A DNA stretch of 64,000 bases from VMDH01 sp038108875 (GTDB lineage Bacteria > Pseudomonadota > Gammaproteobacteria > Magnimaribacterales > D2472). The first letter of the stretch is position 1. The number at the start of each line of letters is the position of its first letter. Location of the stretch: the NCBI GenBank assembly GCA_038108875.1, contig JAYNII010000002.1, forward strand, positions 79,145-143,144, written 5' to 3'. The position numbers and the translations under genes were made by a program. The notes beneath the pieces were generated by a model. The model saw only the letters and a list, made by a program, of their open reading frames with translations. It did not search any database and was not told the DNA's origin. This document shows positions 43,011 to 52,777 of this stretch, one piece after another.

Positions 43011-43627
43011 TAGACTTCGATATCAGAAGACCAATTACTTATTACTTTAGAAATATCATTGTTATTCTCCAAAGCCAAAGCCTCAAATTGATTTCTAAAA
43101 GTTAAGCCAAGATTAACTCCGTTGATTATAATATTTACTATTTGCCAACCATCACTTCCATTGTTTCTAACTTTGTAAGTAATTGGATAGACGTTGTTGC
43201 TGGTTATCAATCTTTGGTCTACATCAACGACTGATGGCAATTCTAAAACCTCCTCAAGAGGCCATACAGTTTCAATCTTCTGATCACCCCATTGTGCAAG
43301 AGTTTCAGCATATGTATCGAGTAATGATGTTTTAAAAACTTCTATAAATTCATTTCTCTCTTCAAATGAAGCATTGTTGTAGTATTTTCGACCCATAACC
43401 ATTGCTCCAACTCTTTTAAAATCTACCATTGGTTCAAAAATATCTTTTACTTTTTGCTTAAATGTTAATGGATCGCTAGCAAAAAGTTCGCTGTTTGAAA
43501 CAATGACATCTACCATTTGTTGAGATTTTTGATCAATAAATTGATGAGGATTAGTATCGGCAACTAGGCTAAATGAGAATGCAGATACATAAAAAAGTGC
43601 TAAATTAATATGTATACTTAATTTCAT
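43010..43627 (-). CDS. mlaC: Periplasmic phospholipid carrier MlaC
   Basis: 205 residues with an N-terminal signal peptide. NPHQFIDQKSQQMVDVI, FEPMVDFKRVGAMVMGRKYY and VRNNGSDGWQIVNIIINGVNLGLTFRNQF are typical of MlaC/Ttg2D. MlaC ferries phospholipid between the MlaA outer-membrane site and the MlaFEDB inner-membrane transporter. Here mlaF, E, D and B are all missing from the locus: upstream lies the divergent kdsD and downstream ibaG. The rest of the system must be elsewhere or lost. Confidence 0.93.
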   Translation of the reverse strand: MKLSIHINLALFYVSAFSFSLVADTNPHQFIDQKSQQMVDVIVSNSELFASDPLTFKQKVKDIFEPMVDFKRVGAMVMGRKYYNNASFEERNEFIEVFKTSLLDTYAETLAQWGDQKIETVWPLEEVLELPSVVDVDQRLITSNNVYPITYKVRNNGSDGWQIVNIIINGVNLGLTFRNQFEALALENNNDISKVISNWSSDIEV

Positions 43628-43664
43628 GTGTTTATTATAACATTTGGAGCATTTGAAAGATCCT

Positions 43665-44639
43665 ATGAAAAATCATAATTTTGAAAAATCTGCACTTAGA
43701 ACTATCAAAACAGAAATACAAGCTATAAATTCTATCAAAACTTCTATCGGAAAAAGTTTCACTTCAATTTGTGAACAGATTCTTGATTGCAAGGGACAGC
43801 TGATAGTAATCGGAGTTGGTAAATCGGCTCACATTGGTAAAAAAATAGCAGCATCTCTTTCAAGTACTGGAACGCCGGCATACATGATGCATGCAACCGA
43901 AGCTGCTCATGGTGATTTGGGTATGATTTCTAAAAAAGATGATGTATTAATCCTTTCAAATTCTGGAGAGACTGCCGAAATAATAGCTATTCTTCCAGCT
44001 TTAAAGAGAGCTGCAAGAAATATTTATTCATTTACAGGAAATAGAGAGTCTACAATTGCCAAAAACAGCAAGCAAACCATAGTAGTAAAAATAAAAAAAG
44101 AGGCGTGTCCTAACAATTTGGCACCCACTTCATCAACAACTGCAATGTTGGTTTTAGGAGATGCTCTTACAGTTGCCCTCCTAGAAGCAAATGGATTTTC
44201 ATCTAAAGATTTTGCTAAAAGTCATCCAGCAGGAACCCTTGGCAAACGACTGACTACACTTGCTTCAGATTTAGCGATAACAGGAAAAGATATCGCTATC
44301 GTTTTATCGTGCGATTCTATAATTGATGCAGCCATAGAAATAACTGAAAAAAAATTAGGAATTGCATTGGTTAAAGGATCTAATGGAAGGATAATTGGGG
44401 TCTTTTCTGATGGAGATCTAAGAAGAGCTGTTAAATCATCCAATAATTTACATTCTGCACAAGTTAGAAATCATATGTCCAAGCATTTTGTGACAGTAAA
44501 AAGAAATAGCCTAGCGATGGATGCCCTCAAGATTATGGAAAACAAAAAAATCCTATCTGTGGTGGTAAAGGATTCTAAAGATAAAAACTACATTGGATTA
44601 CTAACAATGCATTCTCTCCTTGAATCTGGTATCGTCTAA
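43665..44639 (+). CDS. kdsD: Arabinose-5-phosphate isomerase
   Basis: 324 residues from ATG 43665 (MKNHNFEKSALRTI); the frame is open seven codons further to a TTG, but the ATG gives the family length. Converts ribulose-5-phosphate to arabinose-5-phosphate for KDO. The SIS domain has GVGKSAHIGKKIAASLSSTGTPAYMMHATEAAHGDLGMI and the catalytic-site SNSGET; a CBS pair occupies the last ~120 residues. First gene of a five-gene plus-strand operon. kdsC, usually next, is missing. Confidence 0.95.
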   Translation: MKNHNFEKSALRTIKTEIQAINSIKTSIGKSFTSICEQILDCKGQLIVIGVGKSAHIGKKIAASLSSTGTPAYMMHATEAAHGDLGMISKKDDVLILSNSGETAEIIAILPALKRAARNIYSFTGNRESTIAKNSKQTIVVKIKKEACPNNLAPTSSTTAMLVLGDALTVALLEANGFSSKDFAKSHPAGTLGKRLTTLASDLAITGKDIAIVLSCDSIIDAAIEITEKKLGIALVKGSNGRIIGVFSDGDLRRAVKSSNNLHSAQVRNHMSKHFVTVKRNSLAMDALKIMENKKILSVVVKDSKDKNYIGLLTMHSLLESGIV

Positions 44640-44640
44640 A

Positions 44641-45024
44641 GTGAAACTAATCATAACTTGCTCCTTTATACTGATGTTAGCTGTTGAACTAAGCTCAAAC
44701 AATTCAGATATTTTTGCTAGAGAGGTAAATTACTTCCCAGAAGAAAAAAAAGTTCAGCTAAATGGCGATATATCAATCGAATATAACGACTGGACTTTCC
44801 TAGCAGACAGTGGAGATTTCCTTATTGAGGAAAAAAAACTTTTATTACATGGAAGTGAAAATAGGAAAGCATCCTTTAGCAATCAACAGAAAACTGTATT
44901 CGGAGAATCAAATTATATTGAGGTTAACTTAGAGAAAAGTATTGATTTGCAAGGCGAAGCTGAATTAACTTCAAATTTAGAGCATATAAAATCCAATAAG
45001 ATTAGCTATAAATTCGTTAAGTAA
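44641..45024 (+). CDS. lptA: Short LptA-like periplasmic protein
   Basis: 127 residues from the GTG at 44641, one base after kdsD; a TTG further upstream lies inside kdsD. A signal peptide (KLIITCSFILMLAVELSS...) is followed by an OstA/LptA-type beta repeat: REVNYFPEEKKVQLNGDISIEYNDWTFLADSGDFLIEEKKLLLHG. LptA forms the periplasmic bridge for LPS export. E. coli LptA is 185 residues, so this is small. It could be LptA or a remnant serving both LptA and LptC. lptC is not in the cluster. Position directly before lptB supports the call. Confidence 0.7.
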   Translation: MKLIITCSFILMLAVELSSNNSDIFAREVNYFPEEKKVQLNGDISIEYNDWTFLADSGDFLIEEKKLLLHGSENRKASFSNQQKTVFGESNYIEVNLEKSIDLQGEAELTSNLEHIKSNKISYKFVK

Positions 45025-45028
45025 AGAG

Positions 45029-45742
45029 ATGTTAGAAATAACAAATTTATCAAAATCATTTAAAGACAGAAGAGTTATCAGTAATGTTAATTTGTCTATA
45101 AATAGAGGTGAAATTATTGGTCTCTTAGGCCCAAATGGTGCTGGAAAAACAACCATCTTCTATATGATTGCTGGTCTTATGCACCCTGATGGCGGAAAAA
45201 TAGTTATTGAAAATGAAGAAATCACTAACTTTCCCATGCATGAAAGAGCTAAAAAAGGACTGGTTTACCTACCTCAAGAACCATCTATTTTTCAGTCCAT
45301 GACTGTTTGGGAGAATATTTATGGATCAGCAGAATTACTATATAGAGATAAAAATAAAATTAAATTTAAAACTGAGTCAGTGATTAGCGCTTTAGATCTT
45401 GAAGAAATCTTGCATCAAAAAGGAAGAACTCTTTCTGGAGGACAAAGAAGAAGAGTTGAAATAGCCAGATGTTTGCTTTTTGATCCCAAAATAATTCTCT
45501 TGGATGAGCCATTTGCAGGTGTTGATCCTCTGGTGGTAGATGAAATAAATAAGATTTTAAAAGATTTAATATTAAAAAAAGTATCTGTTTTAATTACAGA
45601 TCATAATGTAACTCAAACTTTGAGCATTTGTGATCGATCCTACATCATTAATGAAGGACAAGTCATCGCATCCGGTTCTCGTGAAAATCTCATGAATAAT
45701 AACCTAGTGAAAGAAAAGTATTTTGGTAAGCTCTTTGAGTAA
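45029..45742 (+). CDS. lptB: LPS export ABC transporter ATPase LptB
   Basis: 237 residues. Drives LPS extraction from the inner membrane with LptFG. Walker A GLLGPNGAGKTTIFYMIAG, Q-loop at VYLPQEPSIFQSM, signature LSGGQRRRVEIARCL, Walker B IILLDEPFAGVDP and the switch His in LITDHNV. An AAAGAG ribosome site precedes the ATG. rpoN follows with no gap, as in E. coli. Confidence 0.98.
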   Translation: MLEITNLSKSFKDRRVISNVNLSINRGEIIGLLGPNGAGKTTIFYMIAGLMHPDGGKIVIENEEITNFPMHERAKKGLVYLPQEPSIFQSMTVWENIYGSAELLYRDKNKIKFKTESVISALDLEEILHQKGRTLSGGQRRRVEIARCLLFDPKIILLDEPFAGVDPLVVDEINKILKDLILKKVSVLITDHNVTQTLSICDRSYIINEGQVIASGSRENLMNNNLVKEKYFGKLFE

Positions 45743-47002
45743 ATGTCGATAAGACTTATTGCAAAAAAATCACTCAACCAAAGAATTGCTCTAACGCCCT
45801 ACTTAAAAAAATCAATTGATTTATTGCAATTATCAAGGTTTGCATTGATTGAGAGAATTGATGATGCATGTCAAGAAAACCCTTTCCTTTTAAGCCTAGA
45901 AAAGGATAATTTCATAAGAGATTTCTCTTTAGATTGTCCTGAAAACATCTCCTTGCAAGAAGCGATTTTAAAACAAATACCTGAGATTTTAGATAAAACT
46001 GTTGATAGAGAGATTGCAAAAAACCTGACCTATTGTTTAGATGATAATGGCTTCTTAGAGCTAGATTCTGTTTTAGAACTAACGAGCTCTAACAAGAGCC
46101 TTAAATCCGAAAACCTAAATAATTTAATTGATCAGCTACAAATAAACATTGAACCTGCAGGGGTTTTTGCAAGAAATAACAGAGAAAATATATATATTCA
46201 ATGTCATAGAAAAAAATTAAATAATCGATTGCTCTATCTAATACATCATATGTTATTCGACTTTAGGAATATGGATTTTGAGATGATATTAGAAAATATT
46301 TCTAATGATTTCCCCGAAGATTTAATTAAAAAAGCAATCAAACAAATAAGTAATTGTGATTTAAGCCCGGGTTTAAATTTTCAAACTACCAGGCAACTTA
46401 GACCAGATTTGCATATTAAAATTCTTAAAAATGGAGAAATTGAAGTTGGCTTCATAAAAGATGATATGCCCAATGTTGTTTTTGATAACGAACTGCTTAA
46501 TGATTTTAAATTTTCAAAAATTTTAAATGAAAAAACAAAGTTGCTAATATCTCAAGCGAAATGGTTTATCGGGGCAATTGAAAACAGAAATAAAACACTA
46601 GAAAAGGTAGGAATACTCATTTGCCTTCTCCAAAAAGATTTTATAGCAGGCAAAAGAGCTGAACCATTACCTCTTTCAAATAAGGATATTGCAAAAAAGC
46701 TAACTCTATCACCCTCCACCATTTCAAGAGTAACAAGAGATAAATTTATCTTGATTAATGGCAAGATTCTCTCATTAAGAAACCTTCTCATACCCTCAGT
46801 TTCAAGAACAAAGAAATTATCTCCAAATGACTTTGTTCAGGAGATAAGCAATGTTATTAATTCATCAAAAATTATATTAAGTGACCAAAAGATAGCCAAC
46901 ATTCTGAATATGAGAGGTTTTAATATAGCCAGAAGAACTGTTGCAAAATATAGAAATATTTCTGGTTTAAAGAATTCCACAAAGCGAAAATTAGCAGATT
47001 GA
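45743..47002 (+). CDS. rpoN: RNA polymerase sigma-54 factor
   Basis: 419 residues, shorter than the ~480 of E. coli. Region I is seen in LTPYLKKSIDLLQLSRFALIERIDDACQENPFL; the acidic region II is almost absent. The core-binding domain, the helix-turn-helix LSNKDIAKKLTLSPSTISRVTRDKFI and the RpoN box ARRTVAKYR at the C-terminus are intact, so the factor looks functional. It needs AAA+ activators, none of which is in this window. The ATG follows the lptB stop directly. hpf, ptsN and rapZ, which normally follow, are replaced by mgtE. Confidence 0.96.
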   Translation: MSIRLIAKKSLNQRIALTPYLKKSIDLLQLSRFALIERIDDACQENPFLLSLEKDNFIRDFSLDCPENISLQEAILKQIPEILDKTVDREIAKNLTYCLDDNGFLELDSVLELTSSNKSLKSENLNNLIDQLQINIEPAGVFARNNRENIYIQCHRKKLNNRLLYLIHHMLFDFRNMDFEMILENISNDFPEDLIKKAIKQISNCDLSPGLNFQTTRQLRPDLHIKILKNGEIEVGFIKDDMPNVVFDNELLNDFKFSKILNEKTKLLISQAKWFIGAIENRNKTLEKVGILICLLQKDFIAGKRAEPLPLSNKDIAKKLTLSPSTISRVTRDKFILINGKILSLRNLLIPSVSRTKKLSPNDFVQEISNVINSSKIILSDQKIANILNMRGFNIARRTVAKYRNISGLKNSTKRKLAD

Positions 47003-47016
47003 TATAAAATTTGCCG

Positions 47017-48375
47017 ATGAGTTCAATTAAAGGACAAGATTCAATACTCAGGGCTTTAATTGCTGATTATCCTGATGAAAACAAATCATTATCACTCAAT
47101 CAACTAAAAAAATTAGTTGATGAAATTAATCCGCCGCAAATAGCTCATGCTCTCGAGTCCCTTCCTCCGAAAGAAAGAAAATTACTTTGGTCCTTAGTTA
47201 ATCCATCAATTGAGGGTGAGATCTTGCACGAGCTAAATGAAGAGCTCCAACAAGAAATGATTCAAGATATTGAACCAAATAGTCTTTTAGAAATGATTGG
47301 GGAACTTGAACTTGATGAAATGGTGGATATTCTTCAAACTTTACCAGATCAACAATTAGAAGATTTCTTATCTAAGGTATCAAAGCAAGACAGAGATAGA
47401 ATTGAAAAAGTTCTTGAATATTCTGAAGACACAGCTGGAGGCCTTTTGAATACTGATGTCATAAGTGTAAAACCGCGCCACACTATTGAGGTGGTATTTA
47501 GATATTTAAGAGCAAAAAGAGATTTACCACTAAATACCGACAAAATTTTTGTAGTATCCAAAGATGATCAATATCTTGGAGAGCTGCCCATATCTAAGAT
47601 GCTTGTCTCAGAACCAAGTCTTACCGTTAGAGAGCTAATGGAGACAGATAAGAAACCTATAAACGCTAGTACCCCAGATACCGAAGTAGCAAGATTATTT
47701 GAGCAAGACGATCTTATTTCTGCTGCTGTAGTTGATGATAATCAAAGATTATTAGGAAGAATTACTGTTGACGATGTGGTGGATGTGATTATTGAGGATG
47801 CTGATCAAAATTTCATTGGAATGGCTGGAATTGATGAGGATACATTTGCGCCCCCAGGCAGAGCGGCTAAGTCACGAGTCCTATGGCTAACAATTAATCT
47901 TGCAACTGCATTTTTAGCTTCTGCGACGATCAATATATTTCAAGAATCAATCGACAAATTAGTTTATCTAGCAATCCTAATGCCAATTGTTGCAAGTATG
48001 GGCGGAGTAGCAGCTACACAAACTCTAACAATTTTTATTAGAGGAATGTCCTTGCAACAAATTAATTCTACAAATATTTCATGGTTATTTAAAAGAGAGA
48101 TAGCTGTTTCAATTATTAATGGAATTGTTTTGTCAATTATCATTGGCGCTATAACCTATTATTGGTTTGAGGATGCTCTTATTTCAGTTTTAATTTGTGT
48201 TGCCATGAGCATTAACTTAGTTGCAGCCGTCATTGCTGGAGTATTTGTTCCCACCTTACTCAGGAGTTTAAATCAAGATCCAGCAGTTGCCGGAAGTGTT
48301 GTAGTAACGACTGTTACTGATGTTGTTGGCTTTTTCTCATTCTTGGGACTGGCTACAATTTATGCCCTTAGTTAG
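47017..48375 (+). CDS. mgtE: Magnesium transporter MgtE
   Basis: 452 residues from ATG 47017; a TTG two codons earlier is possible. N-domain (about residues 25-130, with the LPPKERKLLWSLV repeat pattern), two CBS domains (about 135-260, EDTAGGLLNTD and GRITVDDVVDVI), a plug helix and five membrane helices. GGVAATQTLTIFIRGM and the VGFFSFLGLATIY end are typical. Magnesium-gated channel in the inner membrane. Its last 8 bases overlap the convergent yhdP. Confidence 0.95.
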   Translation: MSSIKGQDSILRALIADYPDENKSLSLNQLKKLVDEINPPQIAHALESLPPKERKLLWSLVNPSIEGEILHELNEELQQEMIQDIEPNSLLEMIGELELDEMVDILQTLPDQQLEDFLSKVSKQDRDRIEKVLEYSEDTAGGLLNTDVISVKPRHTIEVVFRYLRAKRDLPLNTDKIFVVSKDDQYLGELPISKMLVSEPSLTVRELMETDKKPINASTPDTEVARLFEQDDLISAAVVDDNQRLLGRITVDDVVDVIIEDADQNFIGMAGIDEDTFAPPGRAAKSRVLWLTINLATAFLASATINIFQESIDKLVYLAILMPIVASMGGVAATQTLTIFIRGMSLQQINSTNISWLFKREIAVSIINGIVLSIIIGAITYYWFEDALISVLICVAMSINLVAAVIAGVFVPTLLRSLNQDPAVAGSVVVTTVTDVVGFFSFLGLATIYALS

Positions 48376-51300
48376 CTTTGATTGAAACAAGTTGAGGGTT
48401 ATTGATTTCTCCATAAATTCTGTATTTATAATTTGATAGATCGTTGAGCTCAGATTGAAACAACTCATTAAAAATTACAGAGCCAGCAACTCCAGGGATG
48501 CCTCCAATTATTCCAGCATACCAGGGAAGATTTTCTTGCAGCCTGATTCTTAAATCTAAATTAAGATCTAGATTCTTAAGATCACCGTTCTTTTTAATGA
48601 TCTTGCCTTTCCATGCCATCTTTGCAGCATTAGTTTCGACAAAAAAAGCATTGTTTATGTTTGCACTTTCTTTATTAAACAAGAGTGTGCCCTCTATTCT
48701 AGAAAGCTCAGTTCTTGCATATTCATTCAAACTTAGGTCAAGATTAATTACTTTGCCTAAGAATCTTTTTAAATTAAAAACTCCAATTAGATTTAACGCG
48801 GTTGAATCGGCAATCTTGTCCTGAAAATAAATATCTTTACCAAGAATTGATAAACTTCCCTCAATATTCTTGAGTTTTAGCAAATCTTCAAATTGGATAT
48901 TTGTAGCCAGTCTAACGTAATCAAACCCCACTTTTGAACTTTGGATAAAAGGTAGCTTTGGAGATTTTTTAAATTCATAGATTCCATTTACATGATAGAG
49001 CTTGTCTTCAAAACGATAAGAAATATAGGCTTCAGTGGATTGAAAAGGGATAACTGAAAATGAATCAGCTTTGACAGAAAGCTTGTTAAGCGAAATTACT
49101 TTTTCATTTTTTTGCAAATAAACGTCAAGATCATTGAAAAGGATATTATTAATTTTTACATTAGCTAACATAATTCTTGAGTTCAAATTAGGTAGTTTTT
49201 TTAAATCAAAATTCCTTTTACTTTTTTGAGATTGTCGAATAGTAAAATTGGAATCTTGAATTGAAATCTTAGTAAATCCAAAATTATCTCTATTCACTAA
49301 TAAGTTTAACCCAGGCCCCGCAGAACTGAGCTCATTAAGATAGAAAGATTGTTCTTTAGTGTTAAAGTTAAATTTAAAAATATGGTTAGCAAATTCGATA
49401 TTTGAAAAAAGGTTTTGATTAGCAGACCTCTCAAATTTAGCTTTAAAAATAGTAGCTTGATCATGTGATTTTGAAAAAATCTCAATTGGACTATCAATAT
49501 TGATTCCAACAAGGTTTGAACTTATGTTTCCAAAGAATGTTGTTTTATCAATTCCCATGCTTACATTTGCAATTGATGATCCTGAGAGAAATGGATCTAA
49601 CTTAAAGATCTTAAGAAGTGCATCTTGAATTGGGAGTTCTAACTCTAAATTAAGCTCAGGCTTATAAATATCTATATTTCCCTTCAGATAAGAGTTAAAA
49701 GAAAAATCATTCAAACGAAAGTTACCAATTGAATAAAACTCATTTAAATCAGATAGCCTTATTTGATATGCATTGACATTCAAAGTAGAAAGATTTGAAT
49801 TGTTTAATTCATATGCTGCATTAGAGAGGATGCTAGTGCTATAAAATCTTTTGCCAAGAAAACTGTATTTTCCCTTGGTATGAGTAACAGAAGTTAAGGA
49901 GCCTGCTCCTGCTTCTAATTCAAGATTTGACTGCTCCTCAAAAAATAAATCTTTAGACTCAAAGTCATAGAGTCCAACTAAGTCTGAAAGATTAAACCTT
50001 AGTATTGAAATTTCGTCTGCAATAAATTGGATGTCTTGCTTGTTTATACTGGCAACAATATCTATTGCTTTTATAGGACTATTTCTAAATTCTAGGGTTT
50101 GAATATTGATTTTAGCGACGTTATTAAGAGGATTATCAGGATAGAAATTTAATTTAAATTTCTTGGCTTCAAATTTTGTCGTTAATCTTAAGAATTCTTG
50201 GACTCCTTCCCACTGATTTGATATCAATCCATTGAGATCTTGAAGTGTTAAATTTGTTCCATTTAAAATTAAATATTTATCAGACTCCTCTTCTGAAACG
50301 AAATTAAAAAAGAAGTTAGAATTTTTATCTCTAAGATTAGCGATCAAGGAGGCATCTCTATTAGTCCAAGAGCTAGAAAGTTTCAGATTATAAGATCTAA
50401 TTGATTTATCAAATCCTGTAATTGAGATTTCTTGGTCTTTGGACTCAAAGTTTAGCTGCTCATTTTGGTAGACAAATTTTCCAGAAAATCCATCCATTTT
50501 ACTAAAATAAAGATTCTGCACCCTTCCACTGCGTAATTCACCACCAATAATTGGTTTAGAGGAACCAAGCTTATTTATAAAAATATTATTTAAACTAATA
50601 TCTACTAAAACTTTAGATGCATTAGTATAAATGTTGTGTATATCTAAAGATTTTAGAAAGATAGCATTTGAGCTAACATCGACAAAACCAAGAAAACTTT
50701 CAAGGCTGGGTGAAAATGAGTTTTTGTAAAGATAGAGTTTATCTCTCTTAAAAACTCCAAGCAGATCTAATTCAATTGGATCAAAGAAAATTTTTTTATT
50801 TAAAGGTTTAATTTTGAAACTCACATTACTTGAACCATTAGTTTCCTGAAATGAGAATGTTCCCTTTGCTTCAAATTGAATACCTAGCGCACTTGACATT
50901 CTCTCACTTAAATTAGTAATCAATTTAGAGTCATTAAAATCCAAGGACCCTGAATAATAATCCGTTTCTTTATTTTGGAAGAGGGAAAATGAATTTTTGA
51001 GAGTATTTGATTCATCATACTGCTGGGCAATAATTGAAGAAAAATTCTGATTTGATACAAAATTAACATCAACAAACTGCCTCCCTACAATCGTATTAAC
51101 TGTTGCAGTAGCATTTAGTGAATGTGATTTCGCTAGACGAAAAGGTATATTTTTATTAACAGTTCCTTCATTAACACTAAGATCAATATAAATTTGCTTA
51201 CCTGAAAAATAATAAACAGTAGGTTTAATATTTAAAAAAGACTCTATGACAGAGAATCCAATCGTAACTTCATCTGCATTTATAATCTTCTTATCTCCAT

Positions 51301-51508
51301 TAATAAAATAAGGTCCTCTAACAGTAATCTTGGGGTAAAGAAGGTTTCCTTCAAATAAAATAGTATCGTAGAAGAAATTTGCTTTTTCCTTACCAGCTAG
51401 TGCATATGCCAAAAATTTACCTGGGGCAATCAAATAAATAGTACAAATGAATATAAATATCCAAAGAAAGATTGAAAAAAATAATAGGAGGCTCTTAAGT
51501 AATTTCAT
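48368..51508 (-). CDS. yhdP: YhdP, AsmA-like inter-membrane lipid transport protein
   Basis: 1046 residues (E. coli 1266). N-terminal membrane anchor (about residues 5-30) followed by a very long beta-rich region with the AsmA-like/DUF3971 pattern and the conserved end GIIGGIPGVAGSVIFNELFQSELNDLSNYKYRIYGEINNPQL. YhdP, TamB and YdbH form periplasmic bridges carrying phospholipid to the outer membrane. It belongs to the mreBCD locus; maf and rng, usually between mreD and yhdP, are absent, and the start overlaps mreD by 4 bases. Confidence 0.9.
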   Translation of the reverse strand: MKLLKSLLLFFSIFLWIFIFICTIYLIAPGKFLAYALAGKEKANFFYDTILFEGNLLYPKITVRGPYFINGDKKIINADEVTIGFSVIESFLNIKPTVYYFSGKQIYIDLSVNEGTVNKNIPFRLAKSHSLNATATVNTIVGRQFVDVNFVSNQNFSSIIAQQYDESNTLKNSFSLFQNKETDYYSGSLDFNDSKLITNLSERMSSALGIQFEAKGTFSFQETNGSSNVSFKIKPLNKKIFFDPIELDLLGVFKRDKLYLYKNSFSPSLESFLGFVDVSSNAIFLKSLDIHNIYTNASKVLVDISLNNIFINKLGSSKPIIGGELRSGRVQNLYFSKMDGFSGKFVYQNEQLNFESKDQEISITGFDKSIRSYNLKLSSSWTNRDASLIANLRDKNSNFFFNFVSEEESDKYLILNGTNLTLQDLNGLISNQWEGVQEFLRLTTKFEAKKFKLNFYPDNPLNNVAKINIQTLEFRNSPIKAIDIVASINKQDIQFIADEISILRFNLSDLVGLYDFESKDLFFEEQSNLELEAGAGSLTSVTHTKGKYSFLGKRFYSTSILSNAAYELNNSNLSTLNVNAYQIRLSDLNEFYSIGNFRLNDFSFNSYLKGNIDIYKPELNLELELPIQDALLKIFKLDPFLSGSSIANVSMGIDKTTFFGNISSNLVGINIDSPIEIFSKSHDQATIFKAKFERSANQNLFSNIEFANHIFKFNFNTKEQSFYLNELSSAGPGLNLLVNRDNFGFTKISIQDSNFTIRQSQKSKRNFDLKKLPNLNSRIMLANVKINNILFNDLDVYLQKNEKVISLNKLSVKADSFSVIPFQSTEAYISYRFEDKLYHVNGIYEFKKSPKLPFIQSSKVGFDYVRLATNIQFEDLLKLKNIEGSLSILGKDIYFQDKIADSTALNLIGVFNLKRFLGKVINLDLSLNEYARTELSRIEGTLLFNKESANINNAFFVETNAAKMAWKGKIIKKNGDLKNLDLNLDLRIRLQENLPWYAGIIGGIPGVAGSVIFNELFQSELNDLSNYKYRIYGEINNPQLVSIKAN

Positions 51509-51987
51509 CTAATATCAGGCGCATAACGCTTTCTCAAATACCTGCAAAAACCAAAGACTAAAGGCCAAAGGATCAAAATGGATAAAAAATTAAAAATTAA
51601 TTTACTGTAAAAATATCCATCAGGATATATAAATTGATATTTCAAGGTAAATCCTATGGAGGATAGTAATATGAAAATTAAACTAATCTGTAAGTGAGAA
51701 AATAACCTGAGGCGAAAGGCATAAGACCTAATTATGAAGGAAAACAAAATAAAGCTTAAAGTATAGGTACCAAGAAAAAAAGCGCTCACAAAATCAAGAA
51801 TTAGCCCAGTGGCAATTATAAGCAAAAGAGAAAATTGTTGAGGAGCTGCATAGCACCAATAAAAAAATATTAAGTAAGTAAGGGATATTTCGAAGTAAGT
51901 TTCGTTAATTAAAGACGTAAAAAATGAATCTAGAAAGAATCCTAAAATTAGACTAAGAATAATGGTTGTTAGGGCTTTTGCTCTCAT
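51505..51987 (-). CDS. mreD: Rod shape-determining protein MreD
   Basis: 160 residues with about five membrane segments. Sequence is poorly conserved in this family; the call rests on topology, size and its place after mreC. It begins MRAKALTTIILSLILGFFLDS and contains a LLLIIATGLILDFVSAFFLGTYTLSF segment like other MreD. Overlaps mreC (ATGA) and yhdP. Confidence 0.88.
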   Translation of the reverse strand: MRAKALTTIILSLILGFFLDSFFTSLINETYFEISLTYLIFFYWCYAAPQQFSLLLIIATGLILDFVSAFFLGTYTLSFILFSFIIRSYAFRLRLFSHLQISLIFILLSSIGFTLKYQFIYPDGYFYSKLIFNFLSILILWPLVFGFCRYLRKRYAPDIR

Positions 51988-52769
51988 TTGTTATCAACTA
52001 CATAAATATTTGGAGAGATTCTGGGGTCTGCAGTTAAATCAATTGAAATCTCAAATACTTCTCCCAAATTAGTAATCTCACTGACAATTCCAACCTTTAA
52101 CCCTCTTGGAAATATACCACCTAATCCTGATGTGCTTACTAATTGACCGGGAAATATGAAATTGTTCATTTGGTCGACTTCAATGTTGCAATAAACTTTC
52201 ATAGGTACGCCCTTACCAAAAGCATTGCAATAAACAGAATCAATAAAAACTGGTAAAGAGTGCTTAGAATTTGATAAGAGCATCAATGTTCCAAAGCTTT
52301 CTTGATTAGAAACAATTTGGCCAATTAAGCCAGAAGCATTTACGACAGGTTTAAATTCATATCCTGAAGCTGATATTAGCATTTCGTGAACTCCGCAGCA
52401 TGAATATCTATAGGCATCAAAATACTTGATTTTTGCGGCATGAAGATTCATTGAATTAGCCTCAGCATCGATGACTGATGCATTACTTGTAGTTACAAAA
52501 TTTGATGCTAATAGTGAATCATAATTATCTTGCAGCTCGCTAAGTTCTTTAGCTTTTATCTTGTAACTTTTTTGGGTAATGAATAGTGAGTCTATAAATT
52601 TTTTTGTTTCATTACTAAGCAAGTTAGTAGTTATGACAAGTGATGCCTGAGCAGTCCTTAAGAAATTAAAAGTATTATTTTTTGTATCGAGAAATAAAAT
52701 AACAGCAAAGATAATAATAAAAAATAAGTAAGATAATCTTGAAATATGAAGAGGCGTATTGCTCGCCAT
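51984..52769 (-). CDS. mreC: Rod shape-determining protein MreC
   Basis: 261 residues: membrane helix at about residues 13-30, a coiled coil (about 65-90) and the periplasmic double beta-barrel with SASGYEFKPVVNASGLIGQIVSNQESFGTLMLLSNSKHSLPV and STSGLGGIFPRGLKVG. It bridges MreB and the elongation synthases PBP2/RodA. The C-terminal low-complexity tail of some relatives is absent. Confidence 0.94.
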   Translation of the reverse strand: MASNTPLHISRLSYLFFIIIFAVILFLDTKNNTFNFLRTAQASLVITTNLLSNETKKFIDSLFITQKSYKIKAKELSELQDNYDSLLASNFVTTSNASVIDAEANSMNLHAAKIKYFDAYRYSCCGVHEMLISASGYEFKPVVNASGLIGQIVSNQESFGTLMLLSNSKHSLPVFIDSVYCNAFGKGVPMKVYCNIEVDQMNNFIFPGQLVSTSGLGGIFPRGLKVGIVSEITNLGEVFEISIDLTADPRISPNIYVVDNK

Positions 52770-52777
52770 ACAGCTAA

